64,000 nt of DNA, taken from Thelephora terrestris. Its lineage: Eukaryota; Basidiomycota; Agaricomycetes; Thelephorales; Thelephoraceae. The notes below the pieces were generated by a model. That model was not told where the DNA came from. It did not search any database and was given only the letters and a program-made list of their open reading frames with translations. The position numbers were made by a program, and so were the translations under genes. The stretch lies in the NCBI GenBank assembly GCA_015956445.1, contig WIUZ02000003.1, positions 2,542,001 to 2,606,000 on the forward strand, given 5' to 3'. The stretch's first letter is position 1. Each line of letters begins with the position of its first letter. This document shows, one piece after another, positions 11,407-23,026 of the stretch.

Positions 11407-11817
11407 TGTGGTACTATTACTAAATCTGTCTGTCACCTAGTCAGTCACTAGTCTGAGGTAGAATACTCTCTGCCTGAAGGGTCTGCCTTCAGCATTAACA
11501 GAGATAAGGACATTGCTACGTCACAGAGTCAAGTGTACTAAGCTTATTCAGAAGTCCAAACTTAGAACTTATTCACACAGAGGTGGGGCTCAAAATGGTA
11601 TGTGATTACTGAAAATCACTCAACCACTCAGGCCTAAGGAGGTGAGGCAAGGTAAGGGTCTTGGTGAAAAGGGGTAGAGTAAAAGAGGGTGGGTTATAGA
11701 GAGAAGAGGGGATAGAGGGGGCAACTACTGGCCAGTGGCCAACAGCTGTTGGATAGAGAGAGAGAGGGGTAAAAGGTTATGGGTGAGTTGCCCTCCCTTA
11801 GAACTGGGGGTGAGTTC

Positions 11818-11828
11818 TTTATATACTT
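11818..11828 (-). promoter_or_regulatory. TATA box of the LTR
   Basis: Minus-strand AAGTATATAAA, about 65-140 bp downstream of the GTGAC/GTCAC array, in the position expected for an LTR core promoter. Confidence 0.5.
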
Positions 11829-11841
11829 TTTCATGTGAGAT

Positions 11842-12035
11842 TATTCTAGAACGTTCTATGGTCTTCTACTGTATTCTATGGTAATTAATGGAGTGACAGA
11901 CGTCACAAGCGTGACAAAATGTCACAAAAGCGTGACCGGTGTCACATGGGGTGTGACGTTCCGTCACCTTCTAGAACATTCCGGCAAGTTCCAGGATGTT
12001 CCTGAACTTTCTGTAACATTCTGTAACTTTCCATG
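11842..12035 (-). promoter_or_regulatory. HSE-like and GTGAC/GTCAC motif arrays in LTR U3
   Basis: Near 11845 lies TTCTAGAACGTTC, three alternating nTTCn/nGAAn units as in a heat-shock element. A second set (TTCTAGAACATTC and further TTC/GAA units) runs about 11968-12035. Between them, at about 11893-11967, are eight GTGAC or GTCAC pentamers in alternating orientation, including a GACGTCAC. Heat-shock factor and bZIP/CRE-type proteins bind such motifs in fungi; binding here is inference from motif shape. Confidence 0.5.
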
Positions 12036-12172
12036 AGTTTCTTGTCCTTATCTTATCTAATCTTATCTGATAAGGCTGCTATCTTATCTAATCTAATCTT
12101 GTTGTGGTGAATTATCATAAATAATGACATGGTTGTTCTCATGTCCGACATCGCCACAAAGAGCTAAGAGCT

Positions 12173-12310
12173 GAGCACTGTGCTCAAGACTGGGGTAGAG
12201 CACTGTGCTCGCGAGACGAGTAGAGAAGATCGAGAAGCACTGCGCTTCATGTTGAGAGAAGTCGAGACAAGGAAAGAGAAAAGCTAGAGGGTTCTTCGAG
12301 CACTGCGCTC
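12173..12310. repeat. Four near-identical 13-15-bp palindromes
   Basis: GAGCACTGTGCTC at 12173-12185 and 12198-12210, GAAGCACTGCGCTTC at 12234-12248, and GAGCACTGCGCTC at 12298-12310. All share an AGCACTG(T/C)GCT core with 4-6 bp arms. They lie downstream, on the minus strand, of a CTATATAAG box (12438-12446), so they would be in the transcribed leader of a second LTR-like unit. Confidence 0.75.
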
Positions 12311-12437
12311 AAAGAGGACTTGGTTGTGAGGAACGAAGAGTGTTGGAGGCTTTAGACAGTGCAAGGCTGAGTCGGACAACTTCAGAGGAAAAGGGGAACT
12401 GCACTTCATTATTTGAACCAGGACTGTCTACTGACAC

Positions 12438-12446
12438 TTATATAGT
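12438..12446 (-). promoter_or_regulatory. TATA box of second LTR-like unit
   Basis: Minus-strand CTATATAAG followed by a T/C-rich leader (12430-12151) that holds the four palindromes and ends exactly where the copia-type LTR begins. Confidence 0.35.
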
Positions 12447-13254
12447 AGGTAGACAGAGTGGTTGAAGGTAGAACACGAAGAGGGGGAGAACAAAACATAA
12501 ACAAGGCAAACGTCGCGAGAGAGCGGGAATCGTGAAGGTCGTGAAGGGCGTAGGGAGGTCATACAAAAACAAAGAGCGGAACAGAGGGGGGAACAAGAAT
12601 GTGCGAAGGACGAACAAGACGGTGGGAGGAGTGGGGGAGGAATGAAGGCATTGTGGGAAACTACAGGACAATGAAATGGAGGATCAAACCGAGAAGTCAA
12701 AGCGGGATTGGAGTGGAACAGGCAGGAGGCAGGCAACGCAGCGAGACAGTCAAGACGACGACAATGTGCAACAAGAGGGCAGGGGGCACGTGTTCCGGAG
12801 TCGGGACGGTGGACCGATGTGGTGGGATCCGAACAATGACAAACAAGGGGGTGAGGCGAGTTGAGTCATGTGGGAGAACGGAAGTGATTGGGTGGCACGT
12901 GGGATCGGGGAGGTCGGACTCGGAACGTGGACTTAGAGGATTTGGCGAAGTCCAGAGGAGCGGGAGGTCGCGAGACTATTGGGAGGCTGACAATGGTCGA
13001 CAAAGGGTCGTGTCAAGGAAGGGGGCTTCACGCTGCGTCGCGACGTAGGGGTGGATGGCTGAGGAGGGTGCTGGAGTCGCTAGGGGTAGAGTACAAGTCG
13101 GATGGCCAGTAAAACGGAGGCAGGTCACCAGGAAAGAAATCCAGTCATTCTATGAAGTCTCGAATGCAATTGGCCCTCGCCCTTTTGATATGGTAAGTCA
13201 TACAATAGGCATACCGCCTATAACCAATAACAGCTCATTCTACCAGACCCCTTT
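12447..13254. other. G/A-rich repeat-island DNA, no gene supported
   Basis: Plus-strand frames here are Arg/Gly-rich only because the strand is purine- and CG-rich; no splice structure or domain is apparent. On the minus strand it is the upstream side of the CTATATAAG box and may be U3 DNA. Confidence 0.35.
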
Positions 13255-15016
13255 CTATGAGCCAGGGTATGTGCCAAGCGAGATATCCTCATCTAACTCT
13301 TCGTTCGGTCCCCTTCGAGTGCGAGGGAGATAAATGCTCTGCATGTTACTATTGTCTCCCGATGTATCCCAAGCAGACCAGCCGTTCTGCTGCAATGCTG
13401 TGGCTTTCCGCAACGAGAGCACTATCCGTGAGATCATCACGGGGATATACCTAAGACCAGCCGTCAGTTATTTGAATAAAATAGCATGTGTCAAACACAA
13501 GACTCACGAGACACCACCGCTGGTTGTGATGGCAAAAAAATGTCATGAGAACGGTTGTGTCTGAGAGAGGTCAGCTAAAACTTACACGCCCGGGATAAGT
13601 TGGATCGTCGGCTGGAGGAAGATGTGTTAGAGAGCAACGGTTTTGAGATAATGAATTATCGCGCTCACCCGCCCAAAAAGCAGGGTCATCTCGAACACGA
13701 AATGGGATGTGAATATAACCATAAAGTACAGTGTCGCATCCTCCGCAAGGAGCCTCCAGATGGTCTGAATCTTGAGTCCCGCAGTCGCCTGACTCGACCG
13801 CGCTGCCAAGAACATTATCATCGAGAACGCGAGGGAATCTGATGCGTAGACATCAATGGAAAGATTAGCGTCAGATTGTCAATATTCAAGATGATTCTCA
13901 CGCACCATAGACAAGGGAAATGCTTATGAAGGACACCACTAAGGGTCTATGCCATACAGGTGAACACACACGGTACGCGTCAAGGGGTATCGGTGAAAGT
14001 TCGGCTACACAGGCGGATAGGCGCTGTGAATGAGATTTGTTCTGACATAAAACGTAACCTTACCTCCCTCCCTCGATGCAAGGACTACCTCCCATATCCC
14101 CAGCCCAAAGTGAGGAACAACAATACTCAAGAGCACGATGGCAATAACAGTGTTATTCATCGTTGCAGCATATATCCTGATGAGTGTTTCCGTGAATCAG
14201 ATAAGTGCCGCTGAAACGCGAAGAGATTTCAAACCTGGACGTCAACACCACTTGTGCGAGGAGGGTGCAGATGGTGTACGTGAAGAGGACGTACCACGCC
14301 GTTTTGTTACATCTATTTTACGGAACGTCAGAAAGGTGATGTCACCCAGGTCCGCCGATCAAATTTCGTACATCTGAATGTAATGAACGCCGTAGCCTGC
14401 TGTCAAAACAAATTTGGCGCGGGCTTAAGTTGGATAGGGCTTACGTTTGTGGCAAATCGCAATGGGTTATAGGAAACTGACACGACCCGCAGTGGTCAAC
14501 TTACCCGGAATCCCAGCTGTGCGAAGGTGTACTCACTTGCGAGCTGCCAGATTTGGTATGTCATCGGAAAGTACCTGTTCTGGGACCCTCAGCTAGGAAG
14601 CGGAACACTTTCAGGGCGGGTGAGACCTACAACGACGAAAAGCCAAAATGCTGTGTGGTGATCAGCAGATAGAACCCCTTTCAGGATGAGTACGCACTCC
14701 ACGATTGTTTTCTGGACCATATATATTTGATCTTCAAAACACGGTCTCAGCAGATAATCGCAATATAGTCGGGGGAGCAAACCTCGTCCTCCAGAGTCAA
14801 CAGATAGTCATAAAAAAGGATCGTGCCGGTTGCTAAGCCGTAGTACTGGTAACAGGCCCTCAGAAGTTTGGCCCATGCAGCGGAGATTGAGAGCGGTGTA
14901 CCTTGAACGCAAGACTGGCGAGGGCTTTAGCTTTAGCAACTATCAGGTATACGCGCAAGAGATGTGACTCACATATCACGTCCGGCCTGAACGATAGGGT
15001 CCAACTGAGAAGACAT
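13255..15016 (-). CDS. DUF6533-family multi-pass membrane protein
   Basis: Many small exons on the minus strand. Start ATG is at 15016 (MSSQLDP), with exons 15016-14973, 14858-14783, 14731-14698, 14650-14634, 14579-14537, 14516-14505 and others down to the stop at 13255. Translated exons carry family hallmarks: a first membrane segment ending in DYLLTLEDE, then IKYIWSRKQSW, NRYFPMTYQIW, hydrophobic VVLTSRIYAA and IVLLSIVVPHFGLG, and a late exon TLYFMVIFTSHFVFEMTLL followed by a cytosolic tail. DUF6533 proteins are expanded in Agaricomycetes and have no assigned function. The middle exons (about 14100-13850) could not be fixed. Overlapping reading frames on the plus strand are shadows. Confidence 0.7.
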
Positions 15017-16704
15017 GAGCCACTAGAGTAACGAGGGGAGCGACACGGGCGACTGGGGAAGGACAGGGATAAGCGGCCAAAGTTTAAGAACCCATTCGGT
15101 GTCTTTTTTTCAAGCTTCTGAGTGCCACGCTAAACGTTAGACCGTCGCTGACAGCGTCTGTGAAGTACGTGAATCCTCACGTTAGCTGTAGTGATGACTT
15201 TCGAAAAGTTAGTTGCCAGGAATGTCGCACATGAGTTCGAGTGATCCAACCTGAAGAGCTGGTCACAGGGGATGCGAAAGTGCGCTCGTCCTTGATCCCC
15301 ACGATCGTGACGTGGGCTCTCGATGTTTTTTCTTCCACCCCGGTGCGACAGTTGAACCCAAATTCCATGTATATGTAATTTTCATCCACGCCCCCGGTTT
15401 TCGGGCCTAGCTCTGCACCTCTCTGCACTCGTACAGGCCTTGCGCCCTCGCAGCGTGCTTTCTTGGTTTTTGGCTCGTCCGTCGATCTCTTTTCTCTCAT
15501 TGCCGACTGCTTACAAGTTGATCGTGCCTCTCCATAGTATGTACCGTTATGTTTCTGTCGACGTCGACGGCCACCTCCGACTGATCACCAGCACTTCTTA
15601 TCTCGCCGCCTCCTGTGGCCCGTCAACCCCTCTCGTCAGACCGCGCCTTACACGAGGTGCACCACAGAGTCGCTCTCGTTCGAGCTTGCTAAACGCACAG
15701 CCCAACCCTTTATTTGCTTGTTGCTATTATACATTGTGCGTTGCGTTGAGTAATAAATCTCCGCAACAATCTCGGTAAGTACGTGCCGGTGACCCTCTGA
15801 GACATGGCCTAGCCACGTTTCCGTAGTTCGCCTTGTTGCTACGCCACAAGTGTGTGCGGCGTCGGCGCTGACGAGCGACATAACGCTTCCCCTCATGGGG
15901 CTATCACGGGCGCCATGATAGCGATGCTTGTTTGCGCCCCTGAAACTTGAGACGTTGACAATTCCTGATGCCAGATGGTACGGAAAGGATCTGTCCACAC
16001 CCCGAGGTAGTGTTTGATCGCCGAATTCGTTTTCAAAGGTCTACCAACGAGACAGGCTCTCACTATTCTTCATGTGTCATGGATGAACGGATCTTTCAAC
16101 GTGGGTACAAACGGCGAGAGACGGCTCCAAGAGAGCCGCATTACAGAGCTCGCGAGGGGATAAGTACCCCAGTTGTTGGTATCGATTTAGTATGGGGCTC
16201 TGAACAGGGGTGAGAAGGGGAGTTTAGACAACGCCTTCGATGGGCAAGGTGGTCGGTTCGGCCACGCGAGAAGTTAAGAAATTGGCGTGTTTTCGAAGGT
16301 CGAGCTTGGCTCCGCACCAAGGAGGTGAAACCAATCTTACTCTCGACTTGTCCAGCCTATCAGCTGCTTGACAGCCGTCTGGCAGCCAATCTGATCTTCC
16401 GCGGAAATTTCCATCAACATTGCAGGGTCCACGGGGTCTATAATCGGAAGTGATGGACGACCGTAGCAGCCGCTAGCCCAGAGGGAAGTCCTTGACAGAA
16501 TTCCCGCACCCGCAGCAATCCCGTCTCATCGACGCGAGGCGCATTGACGTCCAGAGTAGGGTGCTGTGGTGATAGAGCACGGAAGTGGGCAGTTCTTAAG
16601 CGCGAGGATTACGAGGCTGGGGGACAATGCGGGGATCGGAAGATCAATTTCAACATGATGCTGAACATCTGTTGCGTAGGTGCCGTACTCTACCCCTCAC
16701 CGTC
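15017..16704. other. 1.7-kb intergenic region, no gene supported
   Basis: Short open frames on both strands (for example 15177-15500 minus, 15648-15998 minus) lack splice-consistent extension, codon pattern or recognisable domains. It separates divergently oriented membrane-protein genes and must contain both promoters. Confidence 0.4.
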
Positions 16705-18319
16705 ATGAGCTCGAGACCCTGGACGACAACGATTGCGACGATTTTCCTGCTATGCGTGGTTTATCCTCGTTCTCCCGGAGCACGGGCAGCTGTTCCTACA
16801 TGTGATCTAGGTTGGGAATGGGTGCGTTCGATTTAAAACGATTCGTCATCGTCTCTGCTAAAGGCATGATGTCCGTGGTTCCGTCGTGATTTTGACGTTT
16901 TTTTCGTGGGCGTTCGCGCGTGGACTCTATGCATGCGCTTCCAGAGCCAGAATTCACTGGGGCAAGACCCTTGTAACATTACCGGCGATTTGTACGCCGC
17001 GTGTAATGGAAGTGAGCATCACGTGGATGCCTACCAGTGAATTGCGAGGAAGAGGGACTCGATCTTCTGACTTGGAACACTTTCTTTAGACGGGACTATC
17101 ACGCCATTGACCAGCACACAGGGCTACTATGCCCCCGATCTAGGCACCCCCACCCCCGCGTGCAATTGCAATAGCGTCATATACAGGTATGTTGTTGTGT
17201 AAAGCTAGCCTCCACGTTGTGATCTTTTTGCTGACTTTGTTTTTTTCGCCTTGGCGTATCAGTTTGTTTGCGGCGTGCGGGTTGTGTCAGGGCGGTCAAG
17301 CTGCAACGTGAGCCTCAAATGATATTTTTTGTTTGTGTGTTGATCGTTTGCATTTGGTGTTCACGCAATGCAGGTGGACCAGGTGGATTACCGATTGCAA
17401 TTTCACTTACCTGTCGCAGTGAGCCTTGCTCCTCCTCATCCTATGGGGTCATGCCTAGAGGTTTACCGACTTTCAAGGTATCCCTATAACGTCCCGCCAG
17501 GAACCGCGATCCCGCGATGGGCATTTATCAATGTCACGGTATGTCGCCTATATCCATCTTCCCCTTATCAATCGAGCGACACGACCTCACATGGTTCTTC
17601 CATATCTCTAAGACTCTCCCAAACGAAACTTTCAACGTTGCCCTGGCTGAATCCGTCGGCCGTAAGCCTTCCCGTGTACATTGATATAGTTTCTGTTGAC
17701 GGAGTTGTGAGATAGAGTCCCCCGAGGCAACGCCCGTACCACTGAGCACCGCGACCACGACATTTTCTTCAAAGCCGACCAATACCAGCTCTGGTGGCTC
17801 GAACAATGGTGGAACCGGCAATCAGAGCACTGCAGGCATCGTCGGTGGTGAGTTTGATTATCCTACGAGATCCAAATTCCTATTCGACCACTGACGGTCC
17901 CCTGTTGCGCATAGGTATTGTGGGGGGTGTCGTGCTGCTTATAGCCGTCGTCATTGGGGTCATTGTCGGATGGCGGAGACAGGCACGAGTTCCGCCTAAA
18001 TCACCTCAAGCGGAAGAAACGTCAGAGCATAATGAGATACAACCGCCATCGCCTACCTTCCTCCCGGACAGTGCGAATCTCTCATATGACCCCTACAACG
18101 TGAGTCCCCGCTCGTTTCAACCAGCCAGTTTCGCATGAGGTGGCTAACTTCTGACTACCTTTCGACGTTTTATTTTCTTAGAGCCCTGACGGCCGGACGA
18201 ATTCGCCACCTCCCATGTACGAAATTCTCGATACGGTGGTTAACAAGTCGTCTCCCAACGAAGATCATCGTCAAAGTCTGGGTCAGTACACTGGTTTACC
18301 GGAGCCCATCGAAGTGTAA
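16705..18319 (+). CDS. Single-pass membrane protein with Cys-rich ectodomain (311 aa)
   Basis: Ten exons join in phase: 16705-16821, 16945-17036, 17115-17186, 17263-17307, 17374-17418, 17478-17538, 17613-17661, 17716-17847, 17915-18099, 18182-18319. A signal peptide (IFLLCVVY region) is followed by an ectodomain with spaced cysteines (NSLGQDPC, CNCNSV, ACGLCQGG, WITDCN) and the PPGTAIPRWAF motif, then a Ser/Thr/Asn-rich stalk, one transmembrane helix of about 21 residues (VVLLIAVVIGVIVG core) and a Pro-rich cytosolic tail ending with PPPMYEIL and ELPEPIEV-like residues. This layout recurs in Agaricomycete genomes as uncharacterised surface proteins. Function is unknown; a cell-surface sensor or adhesion role is only a guess. 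Confidence 0.8.
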
Positions 18320-19074
18320 TCCCGGGGACAATCGTGGCTTAGCCGCAACCGACTCTGTGATTTTCATATTTTGCGCTTTTTTGGACGCTGTCGATTCATC
18401 TGCAATCAGCCTCACTATCAACGTGTCTTCCTCCTGTCCTTTCGCGTTTCACTCCGCGTCGGGTATTATGCAAATTTCTTGGAAATATCTGCTTTGGTCA
18501 TCTACCCTCTGATGAAAACACGAGAACGAAAGGGTGATAAGTCAGGAGGAAGTAGAAAAAATTGAAGAGGCAACGGACAACACGGGCTCAGCGCATGAAA
18601 CAGGGGCCATCGGGGATGCGCTTGGTCCCTCACGACAGGCTGGGGGGAAAGGCACCGCGCCCGTGATCTGAGGGCGAAATGAGACCGGGATGAATTCCTT
18701 TAACTTATACAAACAGGTCAGGGCGGCCGAAAAACTGGCAGGGCGTTAAACTTCAATTGGCACGGTCACCACGAACGTTAGTAACACTAAAGGGCAGGCC
18801 ATCGAGGAAGGGGAGAAGCCACGGACGTCAACGCGGGTGATTGACTGAGAGGTTGGGCTGGCCTTCTTGTCGGAATCTTGTCACTGGCACGTCCACACTC
18901 AGAAAACTTCCGCGTGGAAGTGTGAGGAAGAGCGAAGTTTGAGAAATGGGGTAAAATTTGCAAATTCACAGCCAAAAACACATCAATATCGCTGCGTCCA
19001 TCATCGGTGGTTGTCAGGAGTTCTGTGCTAATTCAAAGAACTGGTACGGCGTAACGAGCATGGTGGATGAAACG
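18320..19074. other. Intergenic, no gene seen
   Basis: Short AT- and purine-biased frames only. It ends at the tRNA-Asp terminator. Confidence 0.4.
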
Positions 19075-19081
19075 AAAAAAA
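19075..19081 (-). terminator. Pol III terminator of tRNA-Asp
   Basis: A run of seven T on the minus strand, five bases beyond the tRNA 3' end, as expected for RNA polymerase III. Confidence 0.75.
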
Positions 19082-19086
19082 GAAGT

Positions 19087-19158
19087 CTCTCTGGCGGGGA
19101 GTCGAACCCCGCTCTCCCGCGTGACAGGCGGGTGTACTAGCCGATATACTACCAGAGA
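19087..19158 (-). tRNA. trnD-GUC: tRNA-Asp (anticodon GUC)
   Basis: The minus strand folds into a standard cloverleaf of 72 nt: acceptor stem TCTCTGG/CCAGAGA, D-arm with GTAGTATATCGGCTAGTAC, anticodon stem CCCGC/GCGGG with loop CTGTCAC (anticodon GTC, complement at 19123-19125), and T-arm GGGGTTCGACTCCCC. No intron is present and CCA is not encoded, as usual for eukaryotes. A T7 terminator follows. Confidence 0.96.
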
Positions 19159-19280
19159 CCTGTGAATTGTCCCCAACTTTATCCAATGGTCCCGTCATCT
19201 GGATATCAGAAGGATACCCTCGGTTCTCCAGATGCCTTTGTATGCAGGGGAACAATATAAATAGTACAGACCAAGGCACC

Positions 19281-21923
19281 TTAGCTCGGGATCTCTTGAG
19301 AAGAGAACGATTCACGGTTGTTTTGCCACCACTTCATGACGATCACCTTCTCCTTATCTCCGACCCTCTCAAGAATCTCCTTCAGCACTTCACCTGCCAA
19401 CTCTTCCTTCCTGCTCTGATCGTTTTCGTAGACTATGCACCTCCTGATTTCTTCGAGACCCTTCGGTAACAATCTCAATGGCATCGCAGGAAGGCTAGAC
19501 ACCAACATCAGCCGAAGCCTGTGCGCGCGTTCTGTGTCACCTTGCGCGGCAGTGCCGGGGCCAGAGGTCGAGTGAGGTGATACAGCCGAGAGAACATCAA
19601 GAAGAGATTGAATGCAAAGCCAAGTCAAGGCGTCCCCCTCCACATCTCCGCAGGATCCCGCACTCCGAATGAGGGTCGCGAAGGCGATACGCAATTGGGC
19701 GCTGATCAGCCTGCCCTCAACAGAGTTCTAAAGTGGGATAGGAGATGACACGGAGAAAGCGGGGTGATATGTCAGTCCCAAGACGCAGCATCACAGATGA
19801 CAATCTACCTCAAGCAGGCAATTGGTGTAGAATGGGACAATCTTTTCTGCGAGTGGCCGTGCCCCCGCAGTTGTTGGCGCCTTCCCTTTCCCTCTGGATA
19901 TAGCGCTCGGATGCTTGCCGGCGGTGTGAATAGTGCCCGACCCGTCTCCAACCCTTTGCGCATGGGCTGCTAACAGAGAAAGAACAACCGAATGGGATGA
20001 TTCATAGACCTCCCTGTTCTCGTAATCCCAAAGGTTCCTGCAAGCGACGTCGCCCATGAAGCAGAAGCCAGGTTATTGAGAAGGGGAATGACGTACGGGA
20101 CACACATGTCGAAGATTTGGCTTTGGATCCCCTCATCATCGACGTTTGATGCTAATTGCTCGATACACGCCAACGAGAATGCCATCCGTGCGCTTTCCAT
20201 CACCCTGGATGACCATTTGGATGGTGTCGCATTCCGCTTCCTACTTTCGCACAGACTAATAACGAACTTTTCACTCGTTGCTTGATCAGTGGACAGCACA
20301 TCCAAAGCCGAGTAGAACAGTCGTTTCAGTTGCGGAAAGACCGAAATACGGGCAGTAGAGGTGACACCACCGAATTTGGTGATGACAAACGAGAGATTTG
20401 AGAGACCCTGCAGGAGTGTCAAAGCAACGGAAGCGGGTGTAATGTTGGGTTCCAAGTACGTCGTGGTTTTCTGTGAAGGCGGTGGGAGGTATATGGTTGC
20501 AGTGATGACACTTTGTTGCACCATCACGGTTACGAACAAGACGGTCTTCAAGACACCCCACGCCTGTGTAAGGGTCTCCCTAGCTGGTTCGGGGATCTCT
20601 TCTTCTGTTTGAACATCCACCCATGGGTTATGTCTCCAAGCCTCTTGAATACTGCGAGCCATTTCCTCGAAGACGAGGACGGTCTCATTCAAAATAGGCC
20701 AGAGGTGTTGGGTCTTCGCGATCACGAAAGTCCATGTCGTACGCGCAAATAATCCAGCGAGAGACCTAGCGGAGCGATATTGTGGGGAAGAAGTCACCAT
20801 TGTCAGATCCTGAGCAAACTTGGAGCCACGCTACCCCAATGAGCAAAAAAGATCGGAGGGAGTAAGGCAGGGCTTACCCCCATGTTCCCGCTATTAGGGT
20901 TTTCATGGAAACCTTGAAATATTTTTCCACGTTGGAACGCAGATGAAATAGTGCCCAGTAACGACCTGAGGAAAATCTAAACCCTTGGTCAATACACATC
21001 ATGCGGGGGAAAAGGTACAAAGAGAAACCTCTAGAGGCAATGCCCTCAATCTTTCTTCCGCGACGAGCGGTAAAACTTGGGAGGACAATACAAAAACAAG
21101 TGTTGCAACCACACCTTGACAAAAGTGAATACTAGGCTTCGCAAGTCAGTGCAACTGGAGCGATGGACTTACTTCTACCGGTCATACCAGGGACGTTTTG
21201 GGCAAACTCCAGCTCCCAGTCCGACCTGCGCCCTCTGTTATTCATAGACTGGTCAGAAAACGGTAGGGGGTACGCCTCCATGACCTCTGCGAGAGCGACA
21301 ATAACTTCCTCTTCTATCTTTCCTCTCGTGCGGCGCCTCACAGCAACGACTTCGTCTGCTTCTCCATTTCCATCTGTGCCGGTCACATGTCCGGCTTTCC
21401 GCGCAGCCCACTGTCGCTCGAGATCCTCAAGCCCGACGAGAAGCCCTCCCAAACAGGCAAACCTAACCACCGATGGTCCTCCTTGTAGTCCATTCAAAAC
21501 TTCCCGCGTCCACATCGACAGCTTCGATTCCATTGGGAGGGAAAATACAGAGGACAAGATACCATGTGAGCTGGAACTTGAAGTCGAGGCAGAGGGATTC
21601 GCGGGGTCCGGCTTCCCGAGCAAAGCATGAGCCTTGTAATGGACAGAGTTTCGGAAAGCCTTCAGGGCCATCTCCAGTCGCCCATTGATGATTTCTACAT
21701 CCGTTTCGTCCGGGAATTGGAACATCGAGCTCCCGACAACAGTTGCAGCCAATGGCGTAGGAATTTGACCATTGAGTTGGTTCTTTTGGCCGTGCGCGAG
21801 ATGGTACGCGATAGAGGCTTGTAATGCATCGAGTTGGGTAAGGATCGTAACAGAAGGTCGGTGAAGGTGATGCAAAAGGGAAGTGTAACCTCGGTCGATC
21901 GGTGGTGCAGACATAATGGACAT
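19281..21923 (-). CDS. Peroxin-8-like (PEX8) hypothetical protein
   Basis: Minus-strand gene. Well-fixed exons are 20830-20097, 20037-19809 and 19727-19281, joined in phase. The first exon starts at ATG 21923 and runs to a GTAAGT at 21172. Between 21172 and 20831 there is a tiny-exon region (a VKVWLQHLFLY-like segment near 21120-21050 and a LLGTISSAFQRGKIFQG-like segment near 20966-20879) whose exact boundaries I could not fix. The C-terminal part (YENREVYESSHSVVLSL; LAEKIVPFYTNCLLE; LISAQLRIAFATLIRS; ends VIVMKWW) resembles fungal PEX8-like proteins, which link docking and RING subcomplexes of the peroxisomal import machinery. No C-terminal PTS1 tripeptide is present (ends IPS). The family assignment is from memory and tentative. 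Confidence 0.5.
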
Positions 21924-23026
21924 TGAGCCCTGAATGATAAAAAGGAGAAGTTTAGTTGGGGTGTGTTACTGCGCCGGAAATTATAGAGCGTAGAGGCTAG
22001 AGTTCACGTGGGGGGAGGTGGTGGATCATGGGGCTGGTTGCACGCGATCGGAGCGATCGGCTGGCCAGCTTTACTCTTCGCGACCGACCATGAGGTCGAG
22101 CTGGACGTATCCCCACGAGAAAGCCACGACTCTCTCGGGCATCCAGCTGGAGCCTCGAGCGATCTAAACTTGCGAAATACATCTGGTCCCTCGCTACGCG
22201 CGCTTGACCCGTTACTCATGACACCCTCTGAGGAACTAATCGAGTGCCAGTCCCATTCCGACTAGAGAAGGCGAGGGACTCGGCTGTCCACTACTAGCGG
22301 GTGTAGGACCACGGCTAAAATGCTGCTGGATCCGCAGATTGTAACCCTCGTAGGTGCGCACCCTGGGCCCATACTTGCCGTTGGGAAGGAGGTTTTCTAA
22401 TACGCTCTCGTTTCACGAGGATATTGGGCCCCATAACTGGGTCCCAACTCAGCGCTGCGTACGATGGACGTTCAGTTATCCAGTCTTTCCGGTGTTCGCA
22501 AAACCATACAAGGGAGTGTCTGCTCTCCATCCTGATGCTCCATACAGAGTTGGATGCATGACCAAGCTAGTCGATCGCCCTTAGCTCGTAAATCGGGGAC
22601 CTAGCCTACGAGAGTCAACCATGGGCGTTATGTAGCCTCACAGCGGGATGGCTGGCGATGACCCATGCCTTCAAGTTTTGTTTACGTTGGTTCGTCGCAA
22701 CCTGTTCGCCCCCTTCTTCGATCACCACCGGCAGGGTCGAGGGAAAACTGGTCAGTCTCGCCAGGATTTACCTTGATGTCTTCTCTCCCGATGACTAGTA
22801 TGCGGCGCGCTCCTGAGCAACTCTCCCATCTGTGGACCGGGGGATGCCTGGGTGACCAATTCAGTCCACATCGAAGTCTCAACCGTTGAGGTGAACGACG
22901 CAGATAAATGCCTTTCAGGGTCTTATCCTTACATCTGCTCTCAGGCAGCACAAACATGATACTGGTACATCCGAGTGGTGCTAAACTATGTCAATAATGC
23001 CATAATAGCGATTCGCGTCATGGAAC
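21924..23026. other. Intergenic, no gene supported
   Basis: GC-rich with several short palindromes such as GATCGGAGCGATCGG near 22050. Frames on both strands are short and mutually antisense; none shows spliced coding features. Confidence 0.4.

Larger units (their letters stand above)
11407..12150 (-). mobile_element. LTR of a copia-type retrotransposon (744 bp, minus orientation)
   Basis: Read on the minus strand, the unit begins TGTCGGACATGAG (at 12150) and ends ACCACA (at 11407), the usual TG...CA LTR termini. The next bases, TTGGTATCCGACG, resemble the TGGTATC primer-binding start used by many Ty1/copia elements. A TATA box (about 11828-11818) follows a repeat-rich U3 and is followed by a pyrimidine-rich leader, as expected for U3-R-U5. 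No second LTR was recognised, so this is either a 5' LTR of a truncated element or a solo LTR with leader fragment. Confidence 0.6.

Noticed and set aside
12599-13333. Arg/Gly-rich plus-strand ORFs
   Set aside because: They follow from purine- and CG-rich composition; no splice structure, start context or domain.
14155-14190. Second CTGATGAG motif
   Set aside because: Followed by GAATC rather than GAAA, and it lies in antisense of a coding exon of the DUF6533 gene.
15177-15998. Minus-strand ORFs of 107 and 116 aa
   Set aside because: No domain, no phase-consistent exons and equal-quality antisense frames.
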